Source: Bergeyella_A cardium (GTDB taxonomy: Bacteria > Bacteroidota > Bacteroidia > Flavobacteriales > Weeksellaceae). From it: 64,000 nucleotides of DNA. The stretch is from assembly GCF_030012605.2 (NCBI RefSeq), contig NZ_CP114055.2; one strand, written 5' to 3'. Positions 52,833-60,719 of this stretch are shown here, one piece after another. Within the stretch, counting starts at the first letter, position 1. The number at the start of each line of letters is the position of its first letter. The translations under genes and the position numbers were made by a program. The notes beneath the pieces were generated by a model. The model saw only the letters and a program-made list of their open reading frames with translations. It ran no database searches and was not told where the DNA came from.

Positions 52833-54068
52833 TTATCCTATCTTTAAGTTTTTTAATCGTTCGGCAGCAATTTCCATATCCTTGCTAATTTTCTCATTGG
52901 TGATTTTAGCATAAATCTGGGTGGTTTTGATATTCTTATGTCCCATCATCTTGCTAACACTTTCCAAGGGGACTCCTTCTGTTAAGAACAGAGTAGCAAA
53001 GGTATGGCGTGCCCAGTGAAATGAAATGGGTTTTTCACGAATGATGTTACAATCTTTCATCATCTTTCTGATTAAGAGATTGCAATTAGTGTTGGAGGGC
53101 GTAGGAAACAGTGCCTCAGTACGAGTCGTACCCTCATATTTTTCAATAATTTTCTCGGCTATATCCAATAGGCGTACATTACAAGGTACATCGGATTTCT
53201 GACGACGTTTGATAAGCCATTTGTTACCGTCAAAGAACGATTGTAAGTGACTTTTCTTGAGCTGCTTGATGTCAATATACGAAAAACCTGTAAAGCAACT
53301 AAATACAAATAGGTCTCGTACTAATTCAGCAGAAGCACTCTTAGGGTGATATTGTAAAAGAGTTTCTACTTCCTCTCTAAGCAAATAGCCTCTATCTTTT
53401 TCCTCCATAGAGCTTATGTAATTCTTAAAGGGATTGCGGTAGATAATACCTTTGTCTATGGCTATTTCTACCATTTTACAAAGGGGCATCATATAAACCC
53501 ATATTGTGTTGTGAGTAAGACTTTTATTAACTCTAAGATAGAAGTCAAAATCGTTGATAAAGTCTTCTGTAAGCTCTTTGAAAGAAATATCACTTCTGCG
53601 GTATTTGTACTGTATAAACTCACTCAAATGAGTGTATACATTTTCGTATTTGTTGAGCGTACTATAACTTCTAACACCTTTTTCTACCATCAGGGCAAAG
53701 TCCTCTTTAAACTTCTCATAGACTTTTAGCAAGGAATCTTCCATTACTCCTATACCTAGAAAAGTAGCTTTTAGCTTCTGAGCATTAACCACTCCCTCAT
53801 ACTTCATCAGCTCCTCATAATGAGTAACCATACGTGAACGGATCTCTTCTAGCTTGCGGTTGAGTTGGGTAGCTTCCTCTGTTTTACCTGTTACCCTGCC
53901 ATATTTCAAATCCCATTTCTGTGGAAGGATTTCAAGTTTGGTACTAAACTGAGCTACTTGATTGTCAATGGTAATACGCCCCATAATAGCAACCTTACCA
54001 TTCTTCTTTGGGGCATTCTTTTTAAGGTAAAACAATACCTTAAAGGTTGAGCGTTTTACTTTTTTCAT
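52833..54068 (-). CDS. Tyrosine recombinase of the IntDOT kind (integrase)
   Basis: The 411-residue protein has an N-terminal arm-binding domain (about 1-110), a SAM-like core-binding domain (about 115-215) and a catalytic domain (about 235-400) with HWARHTFATLFL, MGHKNIKTTQIYAKI (catalytic His and Tyr) and CFTGFSYIDIK. In that last motif Ser replaces the first catalytic Arg of most tyrosine recombinases (usual TGLRxxD), as known for IntDOT of CTnDOT. It is the likely agent that inserted the metal-efflux island. No mobilisation or excision gene is visible next to it. Confidence 0.92.
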   Translation of the reverse strand: MKKVKRSTFKVLFYLKKNAPKKNGKVAIMGRITIDNQVAQFSTKLEILPQKWDLKYGRVTGKTEEATQLNRKLEEIRSRMVTHYEELMKYEGVVNAQKLKATFLGIGVMEDSLLKVYEKFKEDFALMVEKGVRSYSTLNKYENVYTHLSEFIQYKYRRSDISFKELTEDFINDFDFYLRVNKSLTHNTIWVYMMPLCKMVEIAIDKGIIYRNPFKNYISSMEEKDRGYLLREEVETLLQYHPKSASAELVRDLFVFSCFTGFSYIDIKQLKKSHLQSFFDGNKWLIKRRQKSDVPCNVRLLDIAEKIIEKYEGTTRTEALFPTPSNTNCNLLIRKMMKDCNIIREKPISFHWARHTFATLFLTEGVPLESVSKMMGHKNIKTTQIYAKITNEKISKDMEIAAERLKNLKIG

Positions 54069-54432
54069 ACTCTAATTTTTTAATTTGTGAAAGTACTTTT
54101 TATCAAGTTACTGTACAATATGAAAAAAGGTGTAAAACACTGAAATATAACCTATTAATAAAAAATATTTTTCAATGTATTAGGTAACGATTTAGAAACC
54201 TAATTTTGAAAAAACCTATCTAAAACATCTAAGACTCTGTCTTCTCTTATCTTCCTGTCAAAAAATTAATCCTCTTTGTATGAGCTAATTACATTATTTT
54301 TTGTAGTTTTGCTTTTTATTCGTAATTTTGTTGAAAAAAGTAAGATTGTTATTTTCATCTGTTTTATTGAGTTTTTTATAAAGCCATTGGCTTTCAGCTA
54401 TTAACCGAAAACCAATGACTCATAGCTAAAAT
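54069..54432. other. AT-rich gap with a candidate right attachment site
   Basis: No gene is seen. GTAGTTTTGC at 54303-54312 fits the IntDOT core GTANNTTTGC. A convergent hairpin-like stretch (AGCCATTGGCTTTCAGCT...AACCGAAAACCAATGACT, split here) lies near 54379-54424. The island boundary probably falls between 54.07 and 54.4 kb. Confidence 0.45.
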
Positions 54433-55824
54433 TTATTGCTTAGCATAATTTTGAAAAAAGAGAGGAATACTCTCTATACCTTTAAAGAAGTTGGAGAGCC
54501 CATAATGCTCATTTGGCGAGTGGATAGCATCTGACGCCAATCCAAAGCCCATTAAGACGCATTTGGAACCGAGAACTTGCTCAAACATTGTGGTAATTGG
54601 GATGCTACCACCACTCCTGAATGGGAGAACCTCCCTACCGAAAGCCGTTTCCATAGCTTTTTTGGCAGATTGAAACTCCTTAGTATCTATTGGAAGAACA
54701 TAAGGAAGCCCACCGTGATGCGGATTTACGGTTACTTTCACATTATCAGGCGCGATTTTATGGAAGTATTGGGTGAATTTCTCTATAATCTCTTCAGGCG
54801 TTTGATAAGGCACGAGGCGCATAGAGATCTTAGCATAGGCTTTAGATGGGATAACGGTTTTTGCCCCTTCGCCAGTGTAACCTCCCCAGATGCCATTGCA
54901 GTCCAAAGTAGGACGAATGGAGGTTCGCTCAAGAGTAGTATAATCTTTCTCGCCCTCTACCCCCCTAAGACCGATGGCGTTTTTGTATTCCTCTACATTA
55001 TCTTTTAGCTTGTTCATCTCGGCTCTTTCTTCGAGGGAAACAACTTGTACATTATCATAAAATCCATCGATAGTGATATGACCGTTTTCATCTATCAGCT
55101 GAGCAATCATCCTGCTGAGGGTATGGATCGGGTTGGGCACTGCACCTCCGTATAAACCCGAATGGAGGTCGCGATTAGGACCTTCTACTTCTACCTCTAC
55201 ATAGCTGAGCCCCCTGAGCCCAGTAGTTACAGTAGGCTGCTCCATAGAATAGAGGCTGGTATCTGAAATAAGGATGCAATCACAAGAGAGTTTTTCCTTG
55301 TTTTCATTGACGAAATCGCTCAAACTTACGGAGCCGACTTCTTCTTCTCCTTCTATAATAAACTTAACATTGCAAGGCAGAGCATCGGTATTTATCATTG
55401 CTTCAAATGCCTTTAAGTGCATAAAAAACTGCCCTTTATCATCCGCTGCTCCTCTGGCGAAGATAGCACCATCAGGGTGGATATCCGTTTTCTCAATATA
55501 AGGCTCAAAAGGAGGTTTATTCCAAAGCTCTATCGGGTCTGGTGGCTGCACATCGTAATGCCCATAAACCAAAACAGTAGGCAGGTTTGGGTTGATGAAT
55601 TTATCCCCATATACGATAGGATTGCCTTTTGTTTGGCAAACTTCTACATTATCTACTCCCGCTTTTTGGAGGTATTCTGCTACTTTATCGGCACATTTGA
55701 GGACATCATTTTTATATGCTGGGTCAGCAGAAATAGAAGCTATTCTCAATAAATCAAATAACTCCTCTACGAATCTGTCTTTATTTTGATGAATATAATC
55801 TAATGTTTTTTGCATTGTTGTCAT
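54433..55824 (-). CDS. M20 family dipeptidase
   Basis: The 463-residue zinc metallopeptidase has VYGHYDVQPPDP (about 86-97) with metal-binding His and catalytic Asp, RGAADDKGQ (about 122-130), EGEEEVGS (about 157-164, catalytic Glu), HSGLYGG (about 220-226) and a C-terminal His in AIHSPNEHY (about 437-445). The arrangement matches CNDP/PepV-like dipeptidases that cleave short peptides in the cytoplasm. There is no signal peptide. It is the first gene to the right of the efflux island. Confidence 0.92.
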   Translation of the reverse strand: MTTMQKTLDYIHQNKDRFVEELFDLLRIASISADPAYKNDVLKCADKVAEYLQKAGVDNVEVCQTKGNPIVYGDKFINPNLPTVLVYGHYDVQPPDPIELWNKPPFEPYIEKTDIHPDGAIFARGAADDKGQFFMHLKAFEAMINTDALPCNVKFIIEGEEEVGSVSLSDFVNENKEKLSCDCILISDTSLYSMEQPTVTTGLRGLSYVEVEVEGPNRDLHSGLYGGAVPNPIHTLSRMIAQLIDENGHITIDGFYDNVQVVSLEERAEMNKLKDNVEEYKNAIGLRGVEGEKDYTTLERTSIRPTLDCNGIWGGYTGEGAKTVIPSKAYAKISMRLVPYQTPEEIIEKFTQYFHKIAPDNVKVTVNPHHGGLPYVLPIDTKEFQSAKKAMETAFGREVLPFRSGGSIPITTMFEQVLGSKCVLMGFGLASDAIHSPNEHYGLSNFFKGIESIPLFFQNYAKQ

Positions 55825-55884
55825 TTTAAGTTAAAATAAAAATGCCCACTGATAGACACAGAAGGCATTATTCTCTTTTTTTTC

Positions 55885-56109
55885 TTAGTGAGCTGGTTGT
55901 TCTACCTGAGCAGAATCTGCCGGTGTAGCTTCTGCTTCTGCAGTTTCAGGAGCTGTATGCTCTTCTTCGGAGTGAGACTGCTCATCATCGGTGTATCTTT
56001 CTACACCGTCTTCCAATTTCAGGATATTTTTATTCCCTCCCTCAGGAAGTTTTTTACAGCTAACGGCTACCAATGCCACTAAGGATAAACCTAAAACTAT
56101 TTTTTTCAT
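55885..56109 (-). CDS. Small lipoprotein with acidic tail
   Basis: From the ATG at 56109 the protein has 74 residues: a lipoprotein signal peptide (MKKIVLGLSLVALVAVSCKK, Cys at 18) and an acidic, Ala/Glu/Thr-rich disordered tail containing HSEEEH. Family not recognised. The start at 56109 is preferred because a -7 box TATTTTTG (minus strand, 56139-56146) overlaps the longer frame. It lies between lipA and the dipeptidase gene, on the same strand. Confidence 0.75.
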   Translation of the reverse strand: MKKIVLGLSLVALVAVSCKKLPEGGNKNILKLEDGVERYTDDEQSHSEEEHTAPETAEAEATPADSAQVEQPAH

Positions 56110-56179
56110 TATTCTTAATTTTCTATTTAAAATTTTGCCAAAAATAAGTATTTCTAATTTCTTACACAACAACTTACCA

Positions 56180-57040
56180 TTAATGAATATGTTTTTCTGC
56201 GTGGTAAGAAGACCTCACCAGAGGGGAACTCTCCACATGCCTAAAACCAAGACTGCGGGCAAAGTCTCCGTACTCATCAAACTCTTCTGGGGAGATGAAC
56301 CTCTTTACAGGTAAGTGATTACGAGTAGGCTGAAGATACTGTCCCAGAGTAATAACATCTACATCTGCATTTCTAATGTCTTCTATCGCTTGGAAGACTT
56401 CGTCTTTCTCCTCTCCTAATCCGAGCATTATCCCTGTTTTTGTTCGTCTCTGCCCTGCTTCTTTCAAGTATTTAAGGACTTCAAGACTTCTCTCATACTT
56501 AGCTTGTATTCTCACTTCTCGGGTAAGCCTTTTTACGGTTTCCATATTGTGAGATATAACTTCTGGTGCTACTTCTACCAGCCTGTCTATATTTTTCCTC
56601 ACCCCTTGAAAGTCTGGAATCAGGGTTTCCATAGTGGTTCCTGGTGATATTCTACGAACGGCATTTACGGTTTCTGCCCAGAGTATGGAGCCCATATCTT
56701 TTAGGTCATCTCTATCCACCGAAGTAAGTACAGCGTGCTTAATCTTCATTAATTTTATAGACCGAGCTACTTTTTCTGGTTCATCCCAGTTTACATCGAG
56801 GGGTTTTCCTGTTTTCACACCGCAGAAACCACAGCTTCGGGTACAGATATTCCCGAGAATCATAAATGTAGCGGTACCGTATCCCCAGCATTCTCCCATA
56901 TTTGGGCAACTCCCACTCTGGCAAATGGTATTGAGTTTATATTTGTCTACCAAACTGCGAAGCTCTCGATAATTCTTTCCTGTTGGGAGCTTTACGCGTA
57001 TCCATTTAGGTTTGTTGGTAAGCGTACTTTGTTCTTCCAT
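56180..57040 (-). CDS. lipA: Lipoyl synthase
   Basis: LipA inserts two sulfurs into the octanoyl chain on lipoyl domains of 2-oxoacid dehydrogenases. The 286-residue radical-SAM enzyme has the N-terminal auxiliary-cluster motif CQSGSCPNMGECW (about 39-51), the SAM-cluster motif CTRSCGFC (about 66-73) and the C-terminal RSSYHAE segment (about 276-282) whose Ser is a ligand of the auxiliary cluster. lipB is not adjacent. All motifs are intact and it has a recognisable promoter. Confidence 0.97.
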   Translation of the reverse strand: MEEQSTLTNKPKWIRVKLPTGKNYRELRSLVDKYKLNTICQSGSCPNMGECWGYGTATFMILGNICTRSCGFCGVKTGKPLDVNWDEPEKVARSIKLMKIKHAVLTSVDRDDLKDMGSILWAETVNAVRRISPGTTMETLIPDFQGVRKNIDRLVEVAPEVISHNMETVKRLTREVRIQAKYERSLEVLKYLKEAGQRRTKTGIMLGLGEEKDEVFQAIEDIRNADVDVITLGQYLQPTRNHLPVKRFISPEEFDEYGDFARSLGFRHVESSPLVRSSYHAEKHIH

Positions 57041-57080
57041 TTCTTTCTAATACGATATTTTCATTTGTGAAAAATCTCGC

Positions 57081-57110
57081 CAAAATTAAGGAATATTTTA
57101 TAATTCCCAA
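57081..57110 (-). promoter_or_regulatory. Promoter of lipA
   Basis: Minus strand: TTG (57108-57110), 19-bp spacer, TAATTTTG (57081-57088). Confidence 0.75.
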
Positions 57111-57137
57111 TCGTGAGGAGGTAAAGATTAAATTCAC

Positions 57138-57145
57138 TACTTTTG
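57138..57145 (+). promoter_or_regulatory. -7 box of gldI, divergent from lipA
   Basis: TACTTTTG ten bases before the ATG at 57155. No -33 TTG at the usual distance was found, so the call rests on one box. Confidence 0.5.
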
Positions 57146-57154
57146 CCATCATTT

Positions 57155-57673
57155 ATGAAAAAAATCTATATCATTGCTTTGGGTACTCTATGTTTCTCCG
57201 CTTGTGAGAAGTCTAAAGTATATTCCCCCGCAAATGGGATGAATGCCCCTATTGCAAATGATATGGAACAGTCCAAAAAAAAGAACAAAAACAGAAACCA
57301 GCAAGAGCGGGAGTTCATTAAAAACTGGATAAAAGAGAAAGCAAAGCAGAACTTCTACCCCACTGCTATGAACTATTGGTCAAGTATAGATTTTAAAGGG
57401 AGAAAAGCCTCTAATGGAGTGCTATATTCTTATGAATACAGCCTTTCGGATTTTAATGCAACGGCTATTTATCCCTCACCAGCGGTAGTACAGAAAGAGG
57501 TTTCTCCTATTAAGATTGAAGAATTAAAAGCTGTAGAAGACGCTTTAAAATACCTAAAACCCAATGAAGAAATGGTATTACTGGTGCCCTCATCATTAGC
57601 ATACGGAATTTTAGGCGATGGAGATAAAATCCCAGCAGACTTGCCTCTCATCATCAGATTAAAAAGAAATTAA
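57155..57673 (+). CDS. gldI: GldI-like gliding-motility FKBP-type lipoprotein
   Basis: From the ATG at 57155 the protein has 172 residues with a lipoprotein signal (Cys at about 17, CFSAC) and an FKBP-type isomerase-like domain in the last 90 residues (LVPSSLAYGILGDGDKIPADLPLIIRL). GldI is needed for gliding and type IX secretion in several Flavobacteriia, acting in the periplasm. The presence of type IX sorting domains at the left end of this window fits. A broken cyclophilin-FKBP gene follows after 12 bases, as is usual for the locus. Confidence 0.86.
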   Translation: MKKIYIIALGTLCFSACEKSKVYSPANGMNAPIANDMEQSKKKNKNRNQQEREFIKNWIKEKAKQNFYPTAMNYWSSIDFKGRKASNGVLYSYEYSLSDFNATAIYPSPAVVQKEVSPIKIEELKAVEDALKYLKPNEEMVLLVPSSLAYGILGDGDKIPADLPLIIRLKRN

Positions 57674-57685
57674 ATATTTATAAAA

Positions 57686-58766
57686 ATGAAAATAAAAGGA
57701 TTTTTAACCGCTGCGGTTCTCACTTCCATAGTGAGCTGCACACCAATTTATAAAAAAATGAATGTAGACAAAGCAACTTATGAAAGCCTCGACAATGGGC
57801 TTTATGCAAACCTTCAAACTTCCAAAGGGAATATGCTCGTGAAGTTTGAGGACAAGAAATCTCCCGTTACAGTAGCGAGTTTCATCAGCCTTGCAGAGGG
57901 TAAAAAACACTTCTGTAAAGGCAGAACTAAAAGGTAAACCTTATTTCGATGGTACCATCTTCCACCGCGTGATTAAGGATTTTATGATTCAAGGAGGAGA
58001 CCCTCTCGGTACAGGGATGGGCGAGCCTGGTTATAAGTTTGATGATGAGAAAAACGACCTGAAACACCTCGGAAAGGGCTACCTCTCTATGGCAAACTCT
58101 GGACCTAATACCAACGGCTCTCAGTTCTTCATCACAGAAGTAGCTACGCCTTGGCTCGATGGCAAGCACACCGTTTTCGGTAAAGTGGTAAAAGGAGAGG
58201 AAGTAATTGAAAGCATTGCAAGCGTAGAAAGAGACGAAAGAGATAAACCCAAAGAAAATGTAGTCCTCCAAAAAGTTTCCATATTCAGCAAAGGAGATGA
58301 ATACAAGCACTACGACGCTGCAAAAGTTTTTGAAGAAGGTAAAACCAAAATTCAAGAAAACAACGCCGCACTCATCAAAAAACAGGAAGAGGAAGCACTA
58401 AAACAATTGGAAAATCTGAAAAAAGATATGACACAAACCGCATCTGGTCTCCTCTACAAAATCACCAAAAAAGGAAGCGGTACAAAGGCAGAAGCTGGTA
58501 AAAATGTAGCCGTACACTACGCAGGAAGATTAGCCAATGGTAATGAGTTTGACAACTCCTTCAAACGAGGAGAGCCCATTGAATTTACCGTAGGCACAGG
58601 GCAAGTAATCCGCGGTTGGGACGAAGGGCTCCTCCTCCTCAACGAAGGCGATGAAGCTACCTTCATCATCCCACCAGATTTAGCATACGGCACCAGAGGT
58701 GCAGGAGGTGTAATCCCTCCAAACGCTTGGCTCATCTTCGATGTAAAGCTCGTACAAGTCAAATAA
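57686..58766 (+). pseudogene. Cyclophilin-FKBP peptidylprolyl isomerase, split by a one-base frameshift
   Basis: The first frame (57686-57937) has a lipoprotein signal and the start of a cyclophilin domain (NMLVKFEDKKSPVTVASFI). It stops early because the run of six As at 57902-57907 holds one base too many. With five As the frame reads on through GTIFHRVIKDFMIQGGDP, GPNTNGSQFFIT and a C-terminal FKBP domain (VAVHYAGRLANGNEFDNS, IPPDLAYGTRG) to 58766, giving about 360 residues. Either the gene is disrupted, or the sequence carries an indel error, or translation shifts by +1. It lies 12 bases after gldI in the same operon. Confidence 0.9.
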
Positions 58767-58909
58767 CACCGTAGCCGGTGAGGCAGCCACTAGCGTGGCG
58801 AGCACTTACACCGTAGCCGGTGAGACACTTATATCGTAGCCGGTGAAGCAGACCACAGCGTGGCAAGCACTTACACCGTAGTCGGTGAGATTCTTAGCTA
58901 CTAGTATGG
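58767..58909. repeat. Array of alternating CACCG-TAGC-CGGTG and CCAC-TAGC-GTGG hairpins
   Basis: Starting one base after the isomerase stop are CACCGTAGCCGGTG (58767), CCACTAGCGTGG (58787), CACCGTAGCCGGTG (58809), a variant TCGTAGCCGGTG (58834), CCACAGCGTGG (58853), CACCGTAGTCGGTG (58874) and a worn CTACTAGTATGG (58898). The centres lie 19-23 bp apart, about 21.7 on average, and two successive spacings often sum to 42. Perfect copies have 4-5 bp stems with loop TAGC. The same motifs occur in the gap upstream of parC, 31 kb away. Confidence 0.85.
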
Positions 58910-58939
58910 AGCGTGCTTAAACTAGAAATTAGAAACCCG

Positions 58940-58975
58940 AAAGACTGTTTTTATCATAAAAGCAGTCTTTTTTTT
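58940..58975 (+). terminator. Terminator of the gldI operon
   Basis: AAAGACTG at 58940-58947 pairs with CAGTCTTT at 58963-58970, the stem extending inward over TTTTAT/ATAAAA with one mismatch. It is followed by a run of Ts. Confidence 0.85.
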
Positions 58976-59075
58976 GTTCCGTATTGGGTAGGGTTTTATC
59001 AGCAATCTGTTTGAAATAATTTTTGAGTAAGTCCCTCTTATAATCAATAAGTAGGGCATTTAAAAAAATGTGAAG

Positions 59076-59117
59076 GAGAAGCTCCTCCCGATAGAGGAAA
59101 GGCTCCTACGGATGAAG
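59076..59117. repeat. Two-unit 21-bp repeat
   Basis: Two adjacent 21-bp units (59076-59096 and 59097-59117) share most positions, with the common core GCTCCT. The rest of the gap 58976-59336 is AT-rich and empty apart from the -7 box of purE (TATCTTTG, 59301-59308), for which I see no -33 TTG. Confidence 0.55.
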
Positions 59118-59336
59118 GAAAGAAAAAGGAAATACAACTATACTAACCATCTTAATTAAGAGACAAAAAAGAATAAAAATCATCTTTATAATATATTGAT
59201 AAACGCTCTTCCAAAGAACACCAATTTTGCTTATTTAATAAAAATTTGCTCTATTTATATAAATAAAGATATAGGTTATAAACCGTATTAATTTAAACCC
59301 TATCTTTGAGGCTTTAAAATCTAAAAAAATAATAAA

Positions 59337-59840
59337 ATGATAGGTATTATTATGGGCAGCCAGAGTGATTTGCCCGTTATGCAACAAGCCGCTGATTTTT
59401 TAAAAAGCCTTGAAATCCCCTACGAGCTTACGGTAGTCTCTGCACATCGCACCCCCGAGAGAATGTTTGAGTATGCAAAATCTGCAAAATCAAGAGGGCT
59501 GAGAGCCATTATCGCTGGAGCAGGAGGTGCAGCACATCTCCCTGGTATGGTTGCCAGCTGCACTACACTACCCGTTATCGGAGTGCCTATACTCTCATCC
59601 AACTCTATTGATGGATGGGATTCTGTTCTGTCTATCCTGCAAATGCCCTCTGGCATCCCTGTGGCAACAGTTGCCCTAAACGGCGCTACAAATGCTGGGA
59701 TTTTAGCTGCTAAAATCATAGGTGCTTCAGAGCCCGAAATCTCAAAAAAATTAGAAGCCTATCAGCAATCTTTAAAAGAGAAAGTTCTCCACACCATAGA
59801 TGAAATAAAAACACTCCACCCTAATGAATATGACCAATAA
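59337..59840 (+). CDS. purE: 5-(carboxyamino)imidazole ribonucleotide mutase
   Basis: PurE moves the carboxylate of N5-CAIR to give CAIR in purine synthesis. The 167-residue protein has the N-terminal GIIMGSQSDLPVM (3-15), SAHRTPERM (about 40-48), GAGGAAHLPGM (about 63-73) and LPVIGVPI (about 80-87), all typical of class I PurE. purK is not next to it. A TATCTTTG box at 59301-59308 may belong to its promoter. Confidence 0.96.
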   Translation: MIGIIMGSQSDLPVMQQAADFLKSLEIPYELTVVSAHRTPERMFEYAKSAKSRGLRAIIAGAGGAAHLPGMVASCTTLPVIGVPILSSNSIDGWDSVLSILQMPSGIPVATVALNGATNAGILAAKIIGASEPEISKKLEAYQQSLKEKVLHTIDEIKTLHPNEYDQ

Positions 59841-59866
59841 TTCCATTCATTAATAAAAAAAATCAA

Positions 59867-60709
59867 ATGATGAAAAATATAGTAAGCCTCCTCTTCTCGG
59901 TTCTATCAGTTCTTTGCCTCTCTCAAATACCAAAGGATATGGGTGATTTGGAGTACAATAACCTCATTGGAAACATAAAATCCGTAAAAGAAATTACTTA
60001 TAAATACACAGACTCAGCCGATAGCAAAAAACCTATGCTGCAATCTACCCGCACTACCCACTACAACAAGAAAAAGAATAAAACCCTACTTATCATTAAT
60101 GATGCAAATAATGAATTAAAGGAAAAACAAACTTTCACTTATGATGCTAATGGCAATCTCATCTCAAAAACAGAATACAATAAAAATGAAGATGGAGAGA
60201 CCAATATGACCTATCATTATAAATATAATGACAAGCAACTCCTTTCTGAAGAGGTAGGATATGACAGCACAGGGGCATTAATCACCAAAACACTGATTAC
60301 CTATCCTGATAACGACCACGAAGCAGAGTCCAAAACCTATGACAGCAAGGGAAATCTCACCTCAAAATCCACAGTATTTTTTAGTGCAATGAAGGGGATT
60401 CCCTCCAAGATTATAGAATATACCCCTACCGATAGTTTAGAGGCGGTTTATACCTTTAAATACGATGGAGATCTCTGCACAAGCTTAAAGATATCCTCCC
60501 CTGCTACTGAAACCAAACTCCTTGAAATTGCGATAAAGTATAATGATAAAAAACTTCCTTCAGAGGTTTCAATCGAGTGGCCTTTTGGTCCGATAAAAGC
60601 GAATTTTAAATACCTTTCCTTTGATAAAAAAGGGAACTGGACGAGACGAGAAACCTATACCAATGAAGAGCTCTCCGAAACCTCAGAACAAATAATAGAA
60701 TACTACTAA
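59867..60709 (+). CDS. Secreted protein with YD-like repeats
   Basis: A 280-residue protein with a signal peptide (about 1-21, ending LCLSQ) and repeated segments of the form YDANGNLISKTEYN and YNDKQLLSEEVGYDSTG, which resemble the YD beta-hairpin repeats of RHS proteins but in a short stand-alone protein. No toxin or nuclease domain is visible. It precedes a Sel1-repeat gene by 10 bases and has a relative at 61802-62626, so this is a small cluster of exported repeat proteins. Function unknown. Confidence 0.75.
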   Translation: MMKNIVSLLFSVLSVLCLSQIPKDMGDLEYNNLIGNIKSVKEITYKYTDSADSKKPMLQSTRTTHYNKKKNKTLLIINDANNELKEKQTFTYDANGNLISKTEYNKNEDGETNMTYHYKYNDKQLLSEEVGYDSTGALITKTLITYPDNDHEAESKTYDSKGNLTSKSTVFFSAMKGIPSKIIEYTPTDSLEAVYTFKYDGDLCTSLKISSPATETKLLEIAIKYNDKKLPSEVSIEWPFGPIKANFKYLSFDKKGNWTRRETYTNEELSETSEQIIEYY

Positions 60710-60719
60710 TCGACAACGA

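Noticed and set aside
57902..57913. Programmed -1 frameshift at an A AAA AAC type heptamer
   Set aside because: The phase is wrong: the second half is in the +1 frame relative to the first, and the A-run is not placed as a -1 slippery site. A plain indel or sequence error is more likely.
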